The notes: a model not told the origin generated them from the letters alone. Positions 1 through 12,568 are shown, counted from the stretch's first letter. The stretch is DNA of 64,000 bases from Circinella umbellata (GCA_025093555.1 JAIWNF010000033.1:124001-188000), one strand, 5' to 3'. Made by a program: numbers and translations.

Positions 1-2251
1 TTTTTAACGAAAAAAAATAGAGATAATATCAATGCATTACAATCAACGGGGCGAGTCAATGGATTAATTGTATTATTAAGAGAAGCCATGAACCAAAATG
101 ATTTTCAAAACTTACATTCACCTGAAGGAAATTGTCCCAATTGTCAATTTGGACTTTATGCGGACGATGATGATCCATATAACTGGAACCCGCAGGTAAA
201 ATTCTTTTTGTCTTTCTCGTATGATTATTATTTTTATAGGCAAGCCAATAAAGAAAAAAAAAGAACAGAGGGACTCAATGTTTAGTTTAAAATTTCAGGG
301 ACAAAATTTATTAGAAAGTGAATTCGAAATACCCATTTTTGGCATAAATCCTGTCAATAAAATATCCACACAAATATACAATTTTGTTATGAAAGTATGT
401 TTTTTTTCTCAAGTTACTATTCATTCTTACTCTCACTTTTTATATATAATACTAATGCACAGTGATAATCAAAATCTGATAATTAATTTGTGTATAGACT
501 GTAGAATACAATGAAGAAAAAGGTTACGATAATTATCCATTACAAGCAGTCGATTTTGAATTATTCATGTGGGCAGCCGTGAATTCTGAAACATGTCTTC
601 GACGTGGATGGTGTGAAGCTATTGGCGGGTTATCTGTTTATTCAACCCCATCCGTTGATATCCAAGCCGATGACAAAAAATCCATTGTCATGTTAACTGC
701 TGGAATGGATAGTAGATCTCTTTTCCACGACTTGACAAATGGTGCTGGACATGATGTTTCTGGATTGGTAGGAATTCTTGCTGCTGCTGAAGCATTGAGT
801 CGTGTTGATACAATCAATCTACCTAAGCATATTTTATATACTGCATTTTCAGCAGAATCATGGGGTTATGCAGGATCACAACGTTTTGTACAAGATATAT
901 CTCAACCATTTACATGTACTAATAAGTCACGTGCCGTTACTTGTCCTTATGGCTCGAGTGCCCCATGTACAAATCCATGTGTTCGATCACTAGATTTTAA
1001 ACGGATTAATTTTGATCAAATTGATTCCATTATTGAATTGGGTTCAATCTCAATGACAACAAGTGGGGGATATTGGGCTCATGTAGATGATATCAAAACA
1101 AGTGAATCATTAGTAACAACATTACAGCAACAACAAAATACACCAAGTTCGAATGCATCCATATTTTCAATTCATCCAGCATATGAAGATAATGTACAGC
1201 GTAAATTACCACCTGGAAGTAGTACGATGAGTTTTTTGAAACAAAAACGAAATATACCATCAGTAGTGATTACGGATTTTCAAAAAGAACTTGGAAGGTA
1301 AGAAGAAGGTGGATGGGTAAATTATATAGATTTTCTCTTTCCTCATCTATACATATTTATGTAAATGTATTAATAAATATCACAAGCAGTTTGTACAACA
1401 GCGATCTGGATGATACCTTAAAAGGATTAGATCTATCATCTATCTGTCAATTAGCTACCACTACAGCAAAAACAACGTATCTACAGGCACAAGGTAACAC
1501 GAGCGTAGCTGACCAGATTACTGCCAATTGTACATTGGTTGAGTCTCTGATGGATTGTTTAGTTTCCAATTTTTCTTGTTCTTTTATGCAAAGTTATTTC
1601 AATGGTAAAGTAAACAGAAGATAAATATCATATGTATAATATATGTTTTATAAGAATTACTCACGGCTTATTACATTAATCCATCGCATAAATATTTTAT
1701 TATTTAGTTTCAGGCATTACTCGTATCAGTCATTATTCTTCTATATTCAGTTTTCGTAATCCACAACCACAACTCCTACCACGATTTGTTTTTACATTCC
1801 TTGCAGATGTAACAAGTCGTTCTTCACCAACACCATCATCTTGTGCTACTATTCAAGATTGTAAGCAAGGAGAATATTGTATTAAAAAACAATGTGTTCA
1901 AACATTTACAAATTATCATGATGCATATGGAACTGGACTAAAGTATGATGAATCTAGCGGAAAAGTTCTTGTTATTGATTCTACAAAGTCAACTTGGACA
2001 GAAAGCACGTAAGTATATATTAGTAGTAAAAATCATTTCTTGATATTATATACGTCATACCCCCCAATTGATTTATTGATTATTTTAATGTCTATTCTAG
2101 ATGGAATACACCTGTATTTCGAACTTTCTTAGTAACATCAAAAACACAACAAGCAGTAGAATTGGTTGTTGGTGTTTTATGGACAGTAATTAGTATAGTA
2201 ACTGTTTTTTATGCGAAACGTTATTTTAAAAAGACATTTAAAATTGAATAA
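1..2251 (+). CDS. NCSTN: Nicastrin (gamma-secretase subunit), 5'-partial
   Basis: Nicastrin is the large glycosylated ectodomain subunit of gamma-secretase, where it gates substrate access to presenilin. The frame is open from base 1, so the N-terminus lies outside the window. Exons read as 1-195, 299-394, 498-1297, 1387-1604, 1714-2008 and 2101-2251. They sum to 1755 nt (584 codons plus stop) in one frame. Visible features are the aminopeptidase-like fold (LTAGMDSRSLF, GLVGILAAAEAL, YTAFSAESWGYAGSQRF) and many cysteines in the ectodomain. One C-terminal membrane helix (VVGVLWTVISIVTVFYA) is followed by a short basic tail ending KKTFKIE. The animal DYIGSS motif is replaced by GYAGSQ, while the glutamate just before it is kept. 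The family call rests on this ordered pattern and is strong. Catalysis is not expected from nicastrin itself. Confidence 0.9.
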
Positions 2252-3180
2252 AAAAAAATCTGAAGCAAAAAATTAGCGTTTTTGGGCAAGAATTATTGAA
2301 TTCAACACAGACTTTTTTTCCACCCGTTTTCAACATCAACAACTACTGGTGGCACTAAATTACATCTGTTACTACGACGCGACGTAATAGGGAGCCCCCA
2401 AAAAATACGTCAATAAGCTGTGTGTAGTATTAGTTTTTATATGTTAGATATATCGTGCTAATATGTTATTGTTAGTAATTCAATAGTAACATTTTTCTAC
2501 CCTAATAAATGCTGAACAAGATTACATTCAAAACGAAAATAGTGGAGTAATGTGAAAATAACCTACAGAACAAGCACGAGATGGATTTTAGAAATACCAC
2601 ATTATAATAGATATAAAAAAATATATATATCAAAGTATACTTATAACAGCACAAATGAAACTTCACAATATAAGATATTATGAATAATGGAAATATAATT
2701 TAAAACTTTAAAATACGCATACAGAAGCATTATTTTAAATATATAGTTTTGAAATCTGAAAGCTATCTTCAGATATGTTTGAAATAATAAATGGAAAAAG
2801 ATTACATGGACATTTTATCAGTATACATGAAACTAACACCAGTTTTATACAAAGTGGATAAGACGTCAGCACGATGTCATGTTTTATAGTATCATCTATA
2901 CTACAGTGTGTATACTCAGTTTATATTTCTTTAAGCTTCTTTTCACACTTATTTTCTTCAATCCATGTCGTCGTACCTTTTCATCATCGCATCAAGGAAA
3001 AAGTATGTGAGTACCATAAATACGATCAATGTTGGTACTGAAGTAGAACTGTCATAGTTCTGTTGATTCTCAACTAGATTGAGACACTTGCTGTCTTCAA
3101 CAAGCTACTTTGTACAGCATATCAAGAGTTTAAATTTTATGTTCCTAGTCATGAAAATTCACAATTCTTTTTTTTTTTGA
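2252..3180. other. Intergenic, no gene recognised
   Basis: This is the 3' flank of the nicastrin gene followed by AT-rich sequence. No long open frame, tRNA or repeat pair is apparent. Confidence 0.5.
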
Positions 3181-5460
3181 AACGTCATGGATTAGAACCA
3201 AAATAAAAGGCTACAACAAAAGAAAAACCAAAGCAGCAAGAAGAAGAATCAAAGGAACAACAAAAAACAACAGAATCAACTCTTGCGGAAAAACTGAATA
3301 GAGCCAATAAAGAAGAAGTCCTTCTATCTTCTCCAGCACCAATCGTAGCAAAAGGTCCCATTTTGTCTGTAGCTTAAATTCCCTTTTATACGATCTTCGT
3401 GTATATCATTTTTCAGCAAGAAAGTATATCCATGTTATCAACCATCTGGAACGGTGGTCATTGGAATACTCCAGCATGTGGAATTACAATCTAAACTTGA
3501 AAGCGCGGTGGTTTGACTTGAAGGATGTGTGAATACCAAGTTTTCGCTTCCCTTTAGAACTCCTCAACTAGATGATTTTCACACTCTCTGAGTATCTGAA
3601 ATCTAAGTGTTTCCCATTCCCCGGACTACAAAGTTTCTCGGCTAGTTTGTATATTAGAATTATAAGGCTTTGTTAAACAATAAAATCGATGGATGATCCT
3701 AGTATTTAGTCCCAAAAAGATCCACCAACTGGTTTACGCTCGAATAGCTATGGTTGATTCTAGCCAAAGACAAAAAATACACAAACCTCTAACATTCCGC
3801 CTCATAGACCTTTTGTACCCTACACTTAACTTTCTTCCCCCCCCCCTAATTTTTTTTTTCAGATTGAAAGTTACTTTATCAAAAAGTATCTTTTGTATCT
3901 TTTATTCCACTTCTTTTTTTATAAACTCTAACGAAAATGACAACTTTTATTTATAATACCTCTCCTTTTCTTCTTCTTTTACATTAAGAAGTATGCTGTA
4001 ATTCTGAAGTTACTACGGATGACTTACCTCTCATTCGCATAGCTTAATCCGAATTTTTTTTTGAAAAAATGAGGGGTGGGAGAAAGTTAAGTGTAGGGTA
4101 CATAAGGTCATTCTAGACCAAGAGGTGAGTTATATGTGAGCTGTATATATATGGAATGACTATATGTAAAAATACGTACATGTATTGCATGGCAGATCAT
4201 TTACTAATATAATATATGATTCACTTAACAGCCGCCAAAGCCTTACAAGCTTGAACGTACTGCAAGACCGATACCATCATTATCAGCAGTAGCAGCGACT
4301 AAAAAGGAAGATGGTGAAGAGCAACGTCGACGGCAATCCCGATCGACTGGTATTGACTGTGCCACTGCAATTGACAGATATAAAGCTGGTCTTCCGAATT
4401 ATCACCACGATGTAATGATGAAGACCTTGAACCATCCAAATGGTGGCAAGGATATCTAAAAGTCCGAAAACCCCATTGTTCAACACTGTATTTTGTCGCA
4501 TAATATCTTGCCACATATTTAAGAAAAGCTGATGCACAATAATCCTGATGCTGATATACTAGGACATGGCTGGCAAATCGCTTAAAAAGTTACAAAGACT
4601 ATGATTGATTAGAAATCCTCAAGCCAGCTGGACGCAAATGCATAGCTGGAGTCCATAGTCGTTTGGGAGTCTCTACATTGAAACAAGTGCGTAATGTCCC
4701 AGTCGACTGATGATCATAATAATAATGTTGACAACGATAGTGATAATATAGAAGAAGAAGAAAGGAGGAAGAGGAAGTGAAAGATACTGGTAAAAAGGTG
4801 ATTGAAACAATGACGTTCTCGTTACGAAGCATCATATCACTGTGCCCAATTCCATCCTTCATCCTTAGATCCTTTAAACTTTCAAAAATAAAATTCGGCC
4901 GCTAATTCAGGTCCCTGTTACTTGTTCTAGCAGCTAATCCTTGAAACAATGCACAGTGCATTGTGCGGCCAGAAATGGAATTCGGCGCTTATTTGAACGT
5001 TTTTAAAAACGAACAACGCTGAGTTGCAAGATGCAAGTACTGATAGTGACAAGCAGTTGGTAATTATAGGTATATCAGCGACAGCAACAACTACAACAGC
5101 ATCTCAAGTTATTGAAACAATACAATCTTATTTGAAGTATTCAGTGTCGGATCAATCATCGTCATCATCAACAACAACTATGGGCACACTATCAATAATA
5201 ACAGACTATATCCGACCACCTAAAGCGCTCAAATATACAGCCAAGAAAAAAAAATAGTTACTTTTTCATTTAAGCATGAAAGACGACGCGAACATTTTAA
5301 ACAGAAGCTAGAATCCAGTTGGCGAGTTCAAAATTCATTGGAAAGTGTTGTGTCCTTTGGACTGCACAGGACAGCAAATAGTAGAATTAAAAAAACACAA
5401 ACGAGGTGCGAACTTCAAATTGATCAAGCAACTCGATGCTCCTGAACATGACCACGTTTA
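3181..5460 (+). pseudogene. Decayed protein-coding remnant of unknown family
   Basis: Several plus-strand stretches look like protein but do not form one gene. 3211-3375 encodes a Lys/Gln/Glu-rich segment (for example KEKPKQQEEESKEQQ) ending at a stop. 4228-4458 encodes a basic segment (KKEDGEEQRRRQSRS) ending at a stop. 4700-4780 is acidic. 5024-5256 is Ser/Thr-rich and ends in a lysine run encoded by a homopolymer. Dropping one A in that homopolymer would continue the frame through 5256-5430 (TFSFKHERRREHFKQKLESS). Stops and apparent frameshifts separate the pieces, and the TIR element at 3807-4109 sits in the middle. I read this as a degraded gene or mobile-element protein interrupted by an insertion. 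I do not recognise the family. A real gene with unusual introns is the alternative. Confidence 0.4.
3807..4109. mobile_element. Small TIR element (MITE-like), about 303 bp
   Basis: Bases 3807-3835 and 4081-4109 are inverted copies of a 29-nt sequence with one mismatch. The core is gtaccctacacttaac. Similarity decays inward through C-rich then T-rich tracts (3836-3862 against 4051-4080). There is no coding capacity inside. A clear target-site duplication is not visible: TA precedes the left end but AT follows the right end. The structure fits a non-autonomous DNA transposon. Superfamily is not assigned. Confidence 0.6.
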
Positions 5461-6068
5461 ACATATTACCAACGGGAACATAGGTAGTTGTAATTTCTCA
5501 ATTTGTCATAGTCCCACCAAACATCAAAAAATTTAGACGCGACAACAAACTAGTATCTGTCAACGGGGGTCTTTAAGATGCACCAATCCCCACTATCCTG
5601 CTCATAAGTCAAGTACATTCAATCATAATGAAGTTACAGGATTCAACATCGCGGTTTTTGGATTATCAAAATCCTTATATTCTACGAATTTACCAATTCC
5701 CCCTTTCTCCTGTTGTAAATCCCCATGTGTACAGTGGGACCCCGTTAATTTCATATCCGTTAACTTTCCAGGTTTTTGTTCTCATTTGTCTTCCGCCTGA
5801 AGCTGAATTTGAAACAAGTTTTGCTTTTGTATTATTCCTATTATATATAAGTTGATCCCCCGCATTTTCGTTCATGTAATACAAATTTCTTTGATGTGAT
5901 AGTTATTGATGGCAGGGGCGAACCATCGCCATGTGAAAACCGACTAAGCAAGAAGAAAATAAAAAGTTTAAAATGCCGAGAAAATAAAAAGGCGCTTAAC
6001 ATTTCCCCCGCCTTTTTATTTTATAACTCGCTTTCTTTTTTCTTCCTTCTTCCTTTATATCTGAAACA
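5461..6068. other. Intergenic, promoter side of acyl-CoA dehydrogenase
   Basis: No gene is seen. The last about 80 bases before the ATG at 6069 are pyrimidine-rich (ctttcttttttcttccttc type), as is common upstream of fungal start codons. Confidence 0.4.
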
Positions 6069-7897
6069 ATGTTGAGAACTGCTACTCGTTCGTTCGGTTT
6101 GGCTACTCGTGCCTTGCCCAAGAGGTATTTTATTATTAGTATTATTACTATTATATGTTAAAGTCATTGTTTTTTCTCTCTCTCATTCTTTCTCTCCGTA
6201 AACAACTCTGTTCGTATTCTGACATGCAAATACTCTGTTAATTCCAAATATGTAAAAAAAAAAAGATCATTCACCCACTCTGCCATTGCTCGTAATGCAA
6301 CTGCCTCGCTTCAAACTTTCACCGAAGAAGAACTTATGCTTAAGGATGTTGGTAAATATAATTTAAAAAATTGGGAAAGGGCGCGTATTGTGTATAAGAT
6401 GATTTGAGAGGTATTGCTGGTCAATAAAGGAACAAGGGGAATTTGGTGGGGGGTGAAAGTTCTTATCTAGTAATAACTAGTGTTCAACATTCTAATTCAC
6501 CTTTCTTTTTTCTTTTTTTAAAAAAAAGTATCAAAGTTTGCCAATGATGTTATCAAGCCAAAAGTATTACAAATGGATGAAGCTGAAGTAATGGATAAGT
6601 CCGTTGTTCAAGGTCTTTTCGATCAAGGTGTAAGTTATTTTTGTCATTTATTCAAGTAACAAAACAAAAAAAAAAAATCGGGGAAAAGTTTCACTAACGT
6701 CATAAATAATTTTTATTTTAATAGCTTATGGGCGTTGAAACTGAAGCTGACTATGATGGTTCCAACTGTTCATTCACTTCTGCTATTATTGTTATTGAAG
6801 AATTAGCTAAGATCGACCCTTCTGTATCTGTCATGTGTGATGTTCAAAACACTTTGGTTGGTACCTTGGTTCGTAAATATGGTAATGAAGATATCAAGAA
6901 GCGTTTCTTGCCTCGTTTGGCTACCGATACTGTTGGTTCTTTCTGTCTCTCTGAAGCTGGTTCTGGTTCTGATGCTTTTGCTTTACAAACCCGTGCTGTT
7001 GATAACGGTGATCATTATGTTTTGAATGGCTCCAAGATGTGGATCACTAACTCGGGTGAAGCTGATATCTTTTTGGTCTTTGCTAACGTGTAAGTAGAAA
7101 GCAAAAAAAAATATATATATTATTCAAACTTAAGCGTGGGAAAAAAAAGGATAATAATAACATTACTTTTATAATTGTTAGGGATCCCTCCAAGGGTTAT
7201 AAGGGTATTACCTGTTTCGTTGTTGAAAAGGAAATGGGTGTTGAAATTGCAAAGAAGGAAAGCAAATTGGGTATTCGTGCATCCTCTACTTGTGTTTTGA
7301 ACTTTGATGATATCAAGGTTCCCAAGGAAAATGTCTTGGGTGAAGTTGGTAAGGGTTACAAGTATGCCATCGAAATTTTGAATGAAGGCCGTATCGGTAT
7401 CGCTGCTCAAATGTTGGGTATCGCTCAAGGTGCTTATGATATCGCTTTGCCTTACTTGTTCCAACGTAAGCAATTCAATACTCACATTGGTGATTTCCAA
7501 GGCATGCAGCATCAATATGCTCAAAGTAAGTAACTATATCATTCGATCGTAAAGAAAAGAAAGAAAATGGAAAGGATAATTAAATAATAATTATTATTAT
7601 TATTATATAGTCGCTATGGAAATTGAAGCTGCTCGTTTATTGACCTATAACGCTGCTCGTATGAAGGAAGAAGGTCGTAACTTTATTAAGGAAGCCGCTA
7701 TGGCTAAATTGTATGCTTCTCAAATCGCAGAAAAGGCTGCAAGCAAAGCCATTGAATGGTGTGGTGGTGTTGGTTTCACTCGTGAACTTGGTGTTGAAAA
7801 GTTCTACCGTGATGCCAAGATTGGTGCTATCTATGAAGGAACTAGCAACATTCAACTTCAAACCATTGCTAAGCTTGTCTCTAGCCAATATAAATAA
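6069..7897 (+). CDS. ACADSB: Short/branched-chain acyl-CoA dehydrogenase, mitochondrial
   Basis: This FAD enzyme performs alpha,beta-dehydrogenation of short or branched acyl-CoAs, as in isoleucine/valine breakdown, in the mitochondrial matrix, passing electrons to ETF. Exons are 6069-6124, 6266-6351, 6529-6629, 6725-7089, 7182-7525 and 7611-7897, totalling 1239 nt for 412 residues, the usual family length. The start [19 protein letters not shown] is an Arg/Ser-rich presequence without acids. Acyl-CoA dehydrogenase signatures are present in order: [14 protein letters not shown] (FAD/substrate loop), [27 protein letters not shown] and the C-terminal YEGTSNIQL. The Glu of the last motif (about residue 393) is the expected catalytic base. 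Assignment to ACADSB rather than ACADS comes from overall resemblance and is slightly less certain. Confidence 0.93.
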
Positions 7898-9883
7898 TTC
7901 GATATATATTATTAATTAGTAATGATAATTGAATAGATGTACCTAACAATTTTTTGGTTTTTTGCTCACTTTTGTTATAAAATATTTATATACATATATT
8001 CCTTTCATTGATGATAATGATTTTAAAAAATAATAATAATAAAAAAGAATAGCTGTATCATATATACGTATCTTTTGATTTTTGTTTATTTATTTTTTAT
8101 ATCTCATTAATAATATATATTGGTAATATTTTTTTCCTAATGCTCCAAAATATATATCTACACGGGGTTCTGATACGTAATGGCTTTATTAGTTTATCCT
8201 CAGTAAGCTAAATAAGTAGTAAGTGGAGTTAAAATACAGCTTAATGCAATGGAAAACGGACTTATAATTAAGGCACTTGAGGGTTGAAAACCATGCTCCA
8301 AAAAGTTTTACCATTAACAAGTGTTTCTTAGAAGGCCGGCCTTTATATATATTACGCTTTTTTCATGTTTTGTTTTGAATTTTTTTACAACTATCATAAG
8401 ATTATTAACAGTTTCGATTTGAAAAAAAATATAAAAAAAACTTAGTCTTTATTTATCGTGTTCTGGATGGGTTAGCGGTTGTTGTACCTGATGAATTGGT
8501 AGTTGTACTTTCACCATAGGATCACTTCACAAAGAATCCATCTAATAACTTTATAGTTCAAAACATGTTTAATAAGTACCATTTTATTATTATCAAATAA
8601 GATCATTAGAAAAAATATCCAAAACTTGAATAACATTATGATTTTGAAAAGTTCTATAATAAGTTTGTTTTAACCCGCCCTGATTCTATAACTTTTAACT
8701 TATTTTCCAGGCGTAAAAAAATATTTATGTGATAATATTTAATAATTTCCTAACATTTAAGGTATATTGTTAATATTATTTTGTACTTCCACAAAATATT
8801 TTGGATCTTTGATTATCAAAATTACCGTATCGAGTAAATACTAAGAAATGCTACTACAAAAGGGAAAAGAAATAAATAACTAAAACCGATCGTTCTGATA
8901 TTACTGAACGAATAAGTGTAACTTTCTTTTTTCAATTGTATTTTTCTTTGCTAATAGCAAAGACGACGTGATTCTTCCAGTATCCGTTCTACGTCAAGTA
9001 AAAAAAAAAAATTAGAAAAACGAAACAATATTTTTTATCACTTTGCCTTTTCTTTAATCTGTTAAGTATATTAATAATATGTAAACACAAACTCATAACT
9101 ATCTGTATATTAATTTTTAACCAATTTTCACTTTCAACCCAAACCCTTTGATGTATTATATTAAAAAGCTTAAAATTGATCACTATGATGTTAATCGCTA
9201 TATCACTACTGCATTTTGGTTCGACACAATTAGGTATGTATTTTGTCTTCAGCTGGGACGAGCTTACATTTGCAGAAAAAACACACGCTTAAAGTATTCC
9301 TCACAGCACTAGAATTTCGCCTTTTTCTTATTGAATCATTTTTAATACATAAAATAAATTCTCTTCTACAAAAAAAGTATTTTCTTTACGTGATAGTTGT
9401 ATTGTTAATAATTTATATACAATAAATAGGCTTGAAATGTGTCTTTGTTATTCCCTCCCCTCCTCTCTATCATTAAACAACAAAGTAATGTTTTGATGGC
9501 AACAATAAGACCACCTGACAATATAAAATGCATAACAACAAATATTGGGTGTCTGGTTACACAGAGTTTTTCAAATGATTATACGCTCTCCAAAAATGGC
9601 ATTTCTAATTTCATAATATTAACTTTTCCCCCCCAAAATCCAAAAATATATCGGCTGAGGGAGTGTGTGGTTTCTTTTTTATATATATACACTCTGCTAC
9701 TTTTAAACACATAAAGAAATCATGAACAAGTAATAAACTGATCTTTTTTATAAGACCACAATTCTTTTTCTTTTATTTTTCTGCATCTCATATTATAACT
9801 TTTTTTGGAGGGCTTTTTTTTTTTTCCTTTTATTATCATTCATCAAATATTGTATTTTTAATTAAATAATGTATAGGGCAGAC
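7898..9883. other. Long intergenic region, no gene recognised
   Basis: About 2 kb of AT-rich sequence holding the 3' flank of the acyl-CoA dehydrogenase gene and the upstream region of the Dap1-like gene. Open frames here are short, low-complexity and lack recognisable protein pattern. No convincing RNA gene or inverted repeat was found. Confidence 0.5.
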
Positions 9884-10638
9884 ATGACTACTACGTTAAA
9901 TACAGTTGTCACACAATTTAAAGGTAAACAAAATAATATTATATTATTGAGAAAGCAAATCACTTTTTCCTTTTTTTCTTTTATATAATTTTGTTTACAA
10001 ACTAATTTGTAATGTCATTGTTATATATAGAAAACCCTGTCAATTGGGCTTTGGCAGCAGTAAGTAGCGAGGGATAAAAAGATTATACAAAATAAAATGC
10101 GTGTGTATCTATATGTGTGATTATTTATGATTATTTATGTTTATTTTATAGGTATTAGCTTATGTTATTCGCTCTTACGCACAATCAAGCAAACCCAGTG
10201 TTATCCCTGCTAAACATCCCGATGTTATTGTATTTACTAACTATACTCCCAAGACTTTGTTACCATTTGATGGTACAGGTGAAGATGGACGTGTATTAAT
10301 GGGTGTCAATGGTAGTGTTTACGACGTAACTCGTGGTCGTAATTTTTATGGACCTGGTAAATATATACATCATTTCTTTTTAAATCTTATAATGATACGA
10401 AACCAAACTGATAATTCGTTATATATAAATAGGCGGTCCGTATGCAAACTTTGCTGGTCATGATGCTTCTAGAGGATTAGCAAAAAATTCATTTGATGCG
10501 GATATGATTACTGATCCTTCATTGCCTATTGATAAGTTGGAAGATTTAGCACCTGATGAATGGGAATCTTTACGTGGATGGGAACAACATTTTGCTGCAA
10601 AATATTTGTTAGCCGGCAAACTTGTTGAGAATGAATAA
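9884..10638 (+). CDS. Dap1/PGRMC-family cytochrome b5-like haem protein
   Basis: Membrane-associated progesterone-receptor-like proteins (yeast Dap1, animal PGRMC1) bind haem and support sterol-synthesis P450 enzymes at the ER. Exons are 9884-9923, 10031-10059, 10152-10356 and 10433-10638, totalling 480 nt for 159 residues. One N-terminal membrane segment (NWALAAVLAYVIRSYA, about residues 17-32) precedes a cytochrome b5-like domain. That domain contains VNGSVYDVTRGRNFYGPG followed by GPYANFAGHDASRGLA, the hallmark of this family. The Tyr in NFYGPG is the expected haem ligand, in place of the b5 histidines. The ATG at 9884 gives a short N-terminus before the membrane helix. The 29-nt second exon is unusually small but keeps the frame. 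Confidence 0.92.
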
Positions 10639-11063
10639 ACTTGTATATCCTTTTTTTCCCCTTCACCCTACCACCCCTCATATCGTCATTTTTAATTTTC
10701 TTTAAATTATTTCTATCCCTCTCTTTCTTTAAAACACAATAATAATAATAATAAGTCAATGTTATATGTTATTGTATAATATATTTGTAAGGTCAAAGAG
10801 AAAAGAAATCTTTTTAGTATTGTATTGTGGTAAGTGAATGGTATCTAAAACATGCAATTTGTATGTATTTGGGAGGGGGATGGCTACTATTGTGTGAGTA
10901 AGTGAATGAGCAAGTGATGTATGTAAAGATATACATCGTCATATATAATATGATAAGTAATCGATGGTAGTAATAGTAATTCTTGTTAATGTAAATAGTA
11001 ATTGCCACTTATGCTATATGTATTGTTGTTACTGTATTTAATATATATATATATATACTTTGA
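10639..11063. other. Convergent intergenic spacer
   Basis: This is the shared 3' flank between the Dap1-like gene (+) and the UDP-glucuronate decarboxylase gene (-). It is AT-rich, with a short TA run near 11041-11057. Nothing else is seen. Confidence 0.5.
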
Positions 11064-12568
11064 TTATATAAGACCTTCTTCCACTTGTAATTTAAACCAA
11101 TCCACAGTTTCTTGTAATCCTTGTCTTACAGCAAATCTAGGTTTCCATCCCAAGTACTTTAATGCTCTACTAATATCAGGTTTACGCTTCTTTGGATCAT
11201 CCATAGCAGCAGGTAATATTTTAATATTAACATTATCAGGACCGACCGATGAGTTAGCAACTTGTTCTCGAATAATATCTGCAAAGTTTTTGATGGTATA
11301 TTCTTCTGGATTGCCCAAATTGACTGGCTCCATATAGTTTTTATTCATTAAGAGAATTAACCCATCTACAAGATCATGAACATATTGGAATGATCGTGTT
11401 TGTTGTCCATCACCATATAAAGTTAGAGGCTCTGCTTTTAATGCTTGCATGATAAAATTACTCACAACTCGACCATCAGCTGGCGACATACGTGGACCTA
11501 AACGTAAAAAAGTAAATTAATAAAATAGATAATAATGATAACTCACATAATAAGTTTGAGTGATTCGTTATTAATATAAACTTACCGAATGTACTAAATA
11601 ATTTCCATCCAATCACCCAAATTATTTTGTTGTTGTGTTAGAAAGAAAAGGAGTAAAAATGTATTTATAAAAGAAAAAAACTTAAGTAGATACTTGCTTG
11701 AATATCCGTGCAACACGCACATCTACATCATTTTGTCTCATATACGCATATGTTAATGTTTCTGCAATCCGTTTTCCTTCATCATAACATGCTCGTGGTC
11801 CAATTGGATTCACATGACCCCAATAAGTTTCTTTTTGAGGATGTTCTTCTGGGTCACCGTAAATCTCTATTATCAAATGTTAGTGTTCATTTATACACGA
11901 ATTTATAAATATACACACAAAACAAAAAGAAATACTTTACCAGAAGTTGAAGTCAATAAGAATCGAGCTTTTGTACGTTTTGCCAAACCAAGCATATTAA
12001 TGGTTCCCATCACACTTGTCTTAACTGTCTTTGTTGGATTATATTGATAGTGTGGTGGAGAGGCTGGACAAGCCAAGTGATAAATTTGTGACACTTCAAT
12101 CATGAAAGGATCCACCACATCGTGACGAATCAGTTCAAAATGAGGGTGACCAATCCAATGTTGTACATTACGTTTTGCTCCGGTAAAGAAATTGTCCAAT
12201 ACTATAACTTCATGCCCCATCAACATTAAACGGTCAACTAAATGGGATCCAACAAATCCAGCACCTCCTGTCACAAGGATTCTTTTACGTTCAGAAGGTC
12301 GTAAACGTCTTACAGGTGGATAGGAATGGTTACTTCTATAAGTAACACTACCGTCCTCATGATTGATTTCCCTATCGCTAATTTCTTTGGGTAAATACAA
12401 CTCACGTATAGTATCTAAATCAAATTGAGAACCAACAGAACCATGGCCTACAGTTGCTACTAATTCTTCTTCTCTTTCCTCTTCAGAAATAGCCGATGCT
12501 GTTGTTTTTGTTGTCGATTGTTGGTTATGGTGAGTTTCTTCTTTAGGAGTTGTATCAGTACTCGTCAT
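11064..12568 (-). CDS. UXS1: UDP-glucuronate decarboxylase (UDP-xylose synthase)
   Basis: This enzyme converts UDP-glucuronate to UDP-xylose using tightly bound NAD+, supplying xylose for glycans. Minus-strand exons are 12568-11941, 11866-11698, 11593-11586 (8 nt) and 11497-11064. They total 1239 nt for 412 residues in one frame. It is an extended short-chain dehydrogenase. The Rossmann motif [12 protein letters not shown] sits near residue 110, followed by STSEIYGDP, the catalytic YDEGKR (YxxxK) and NTFGPRMSP. The N-terminal about 95 residues are Ser/Thr/Glu-rich. I see no obvious membrane anchor, unlike many Golgi-type UXS proteins. Splicing is notable: the second intron starts with GC (gcaagt), and the 8-nt exon supplies the middle of the conserved NTFGPR motif. 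Fungal UXS is known from Cryptococcus capsule synthesis; the role here is inferred. Confidence 0.95.

Noticed and set aside
4283..4862. Minus-strand open frames opposite the decayed gene
   Set aside because: They are antisense shadows of the plus-strand coding-like fragments with low-complexity products.
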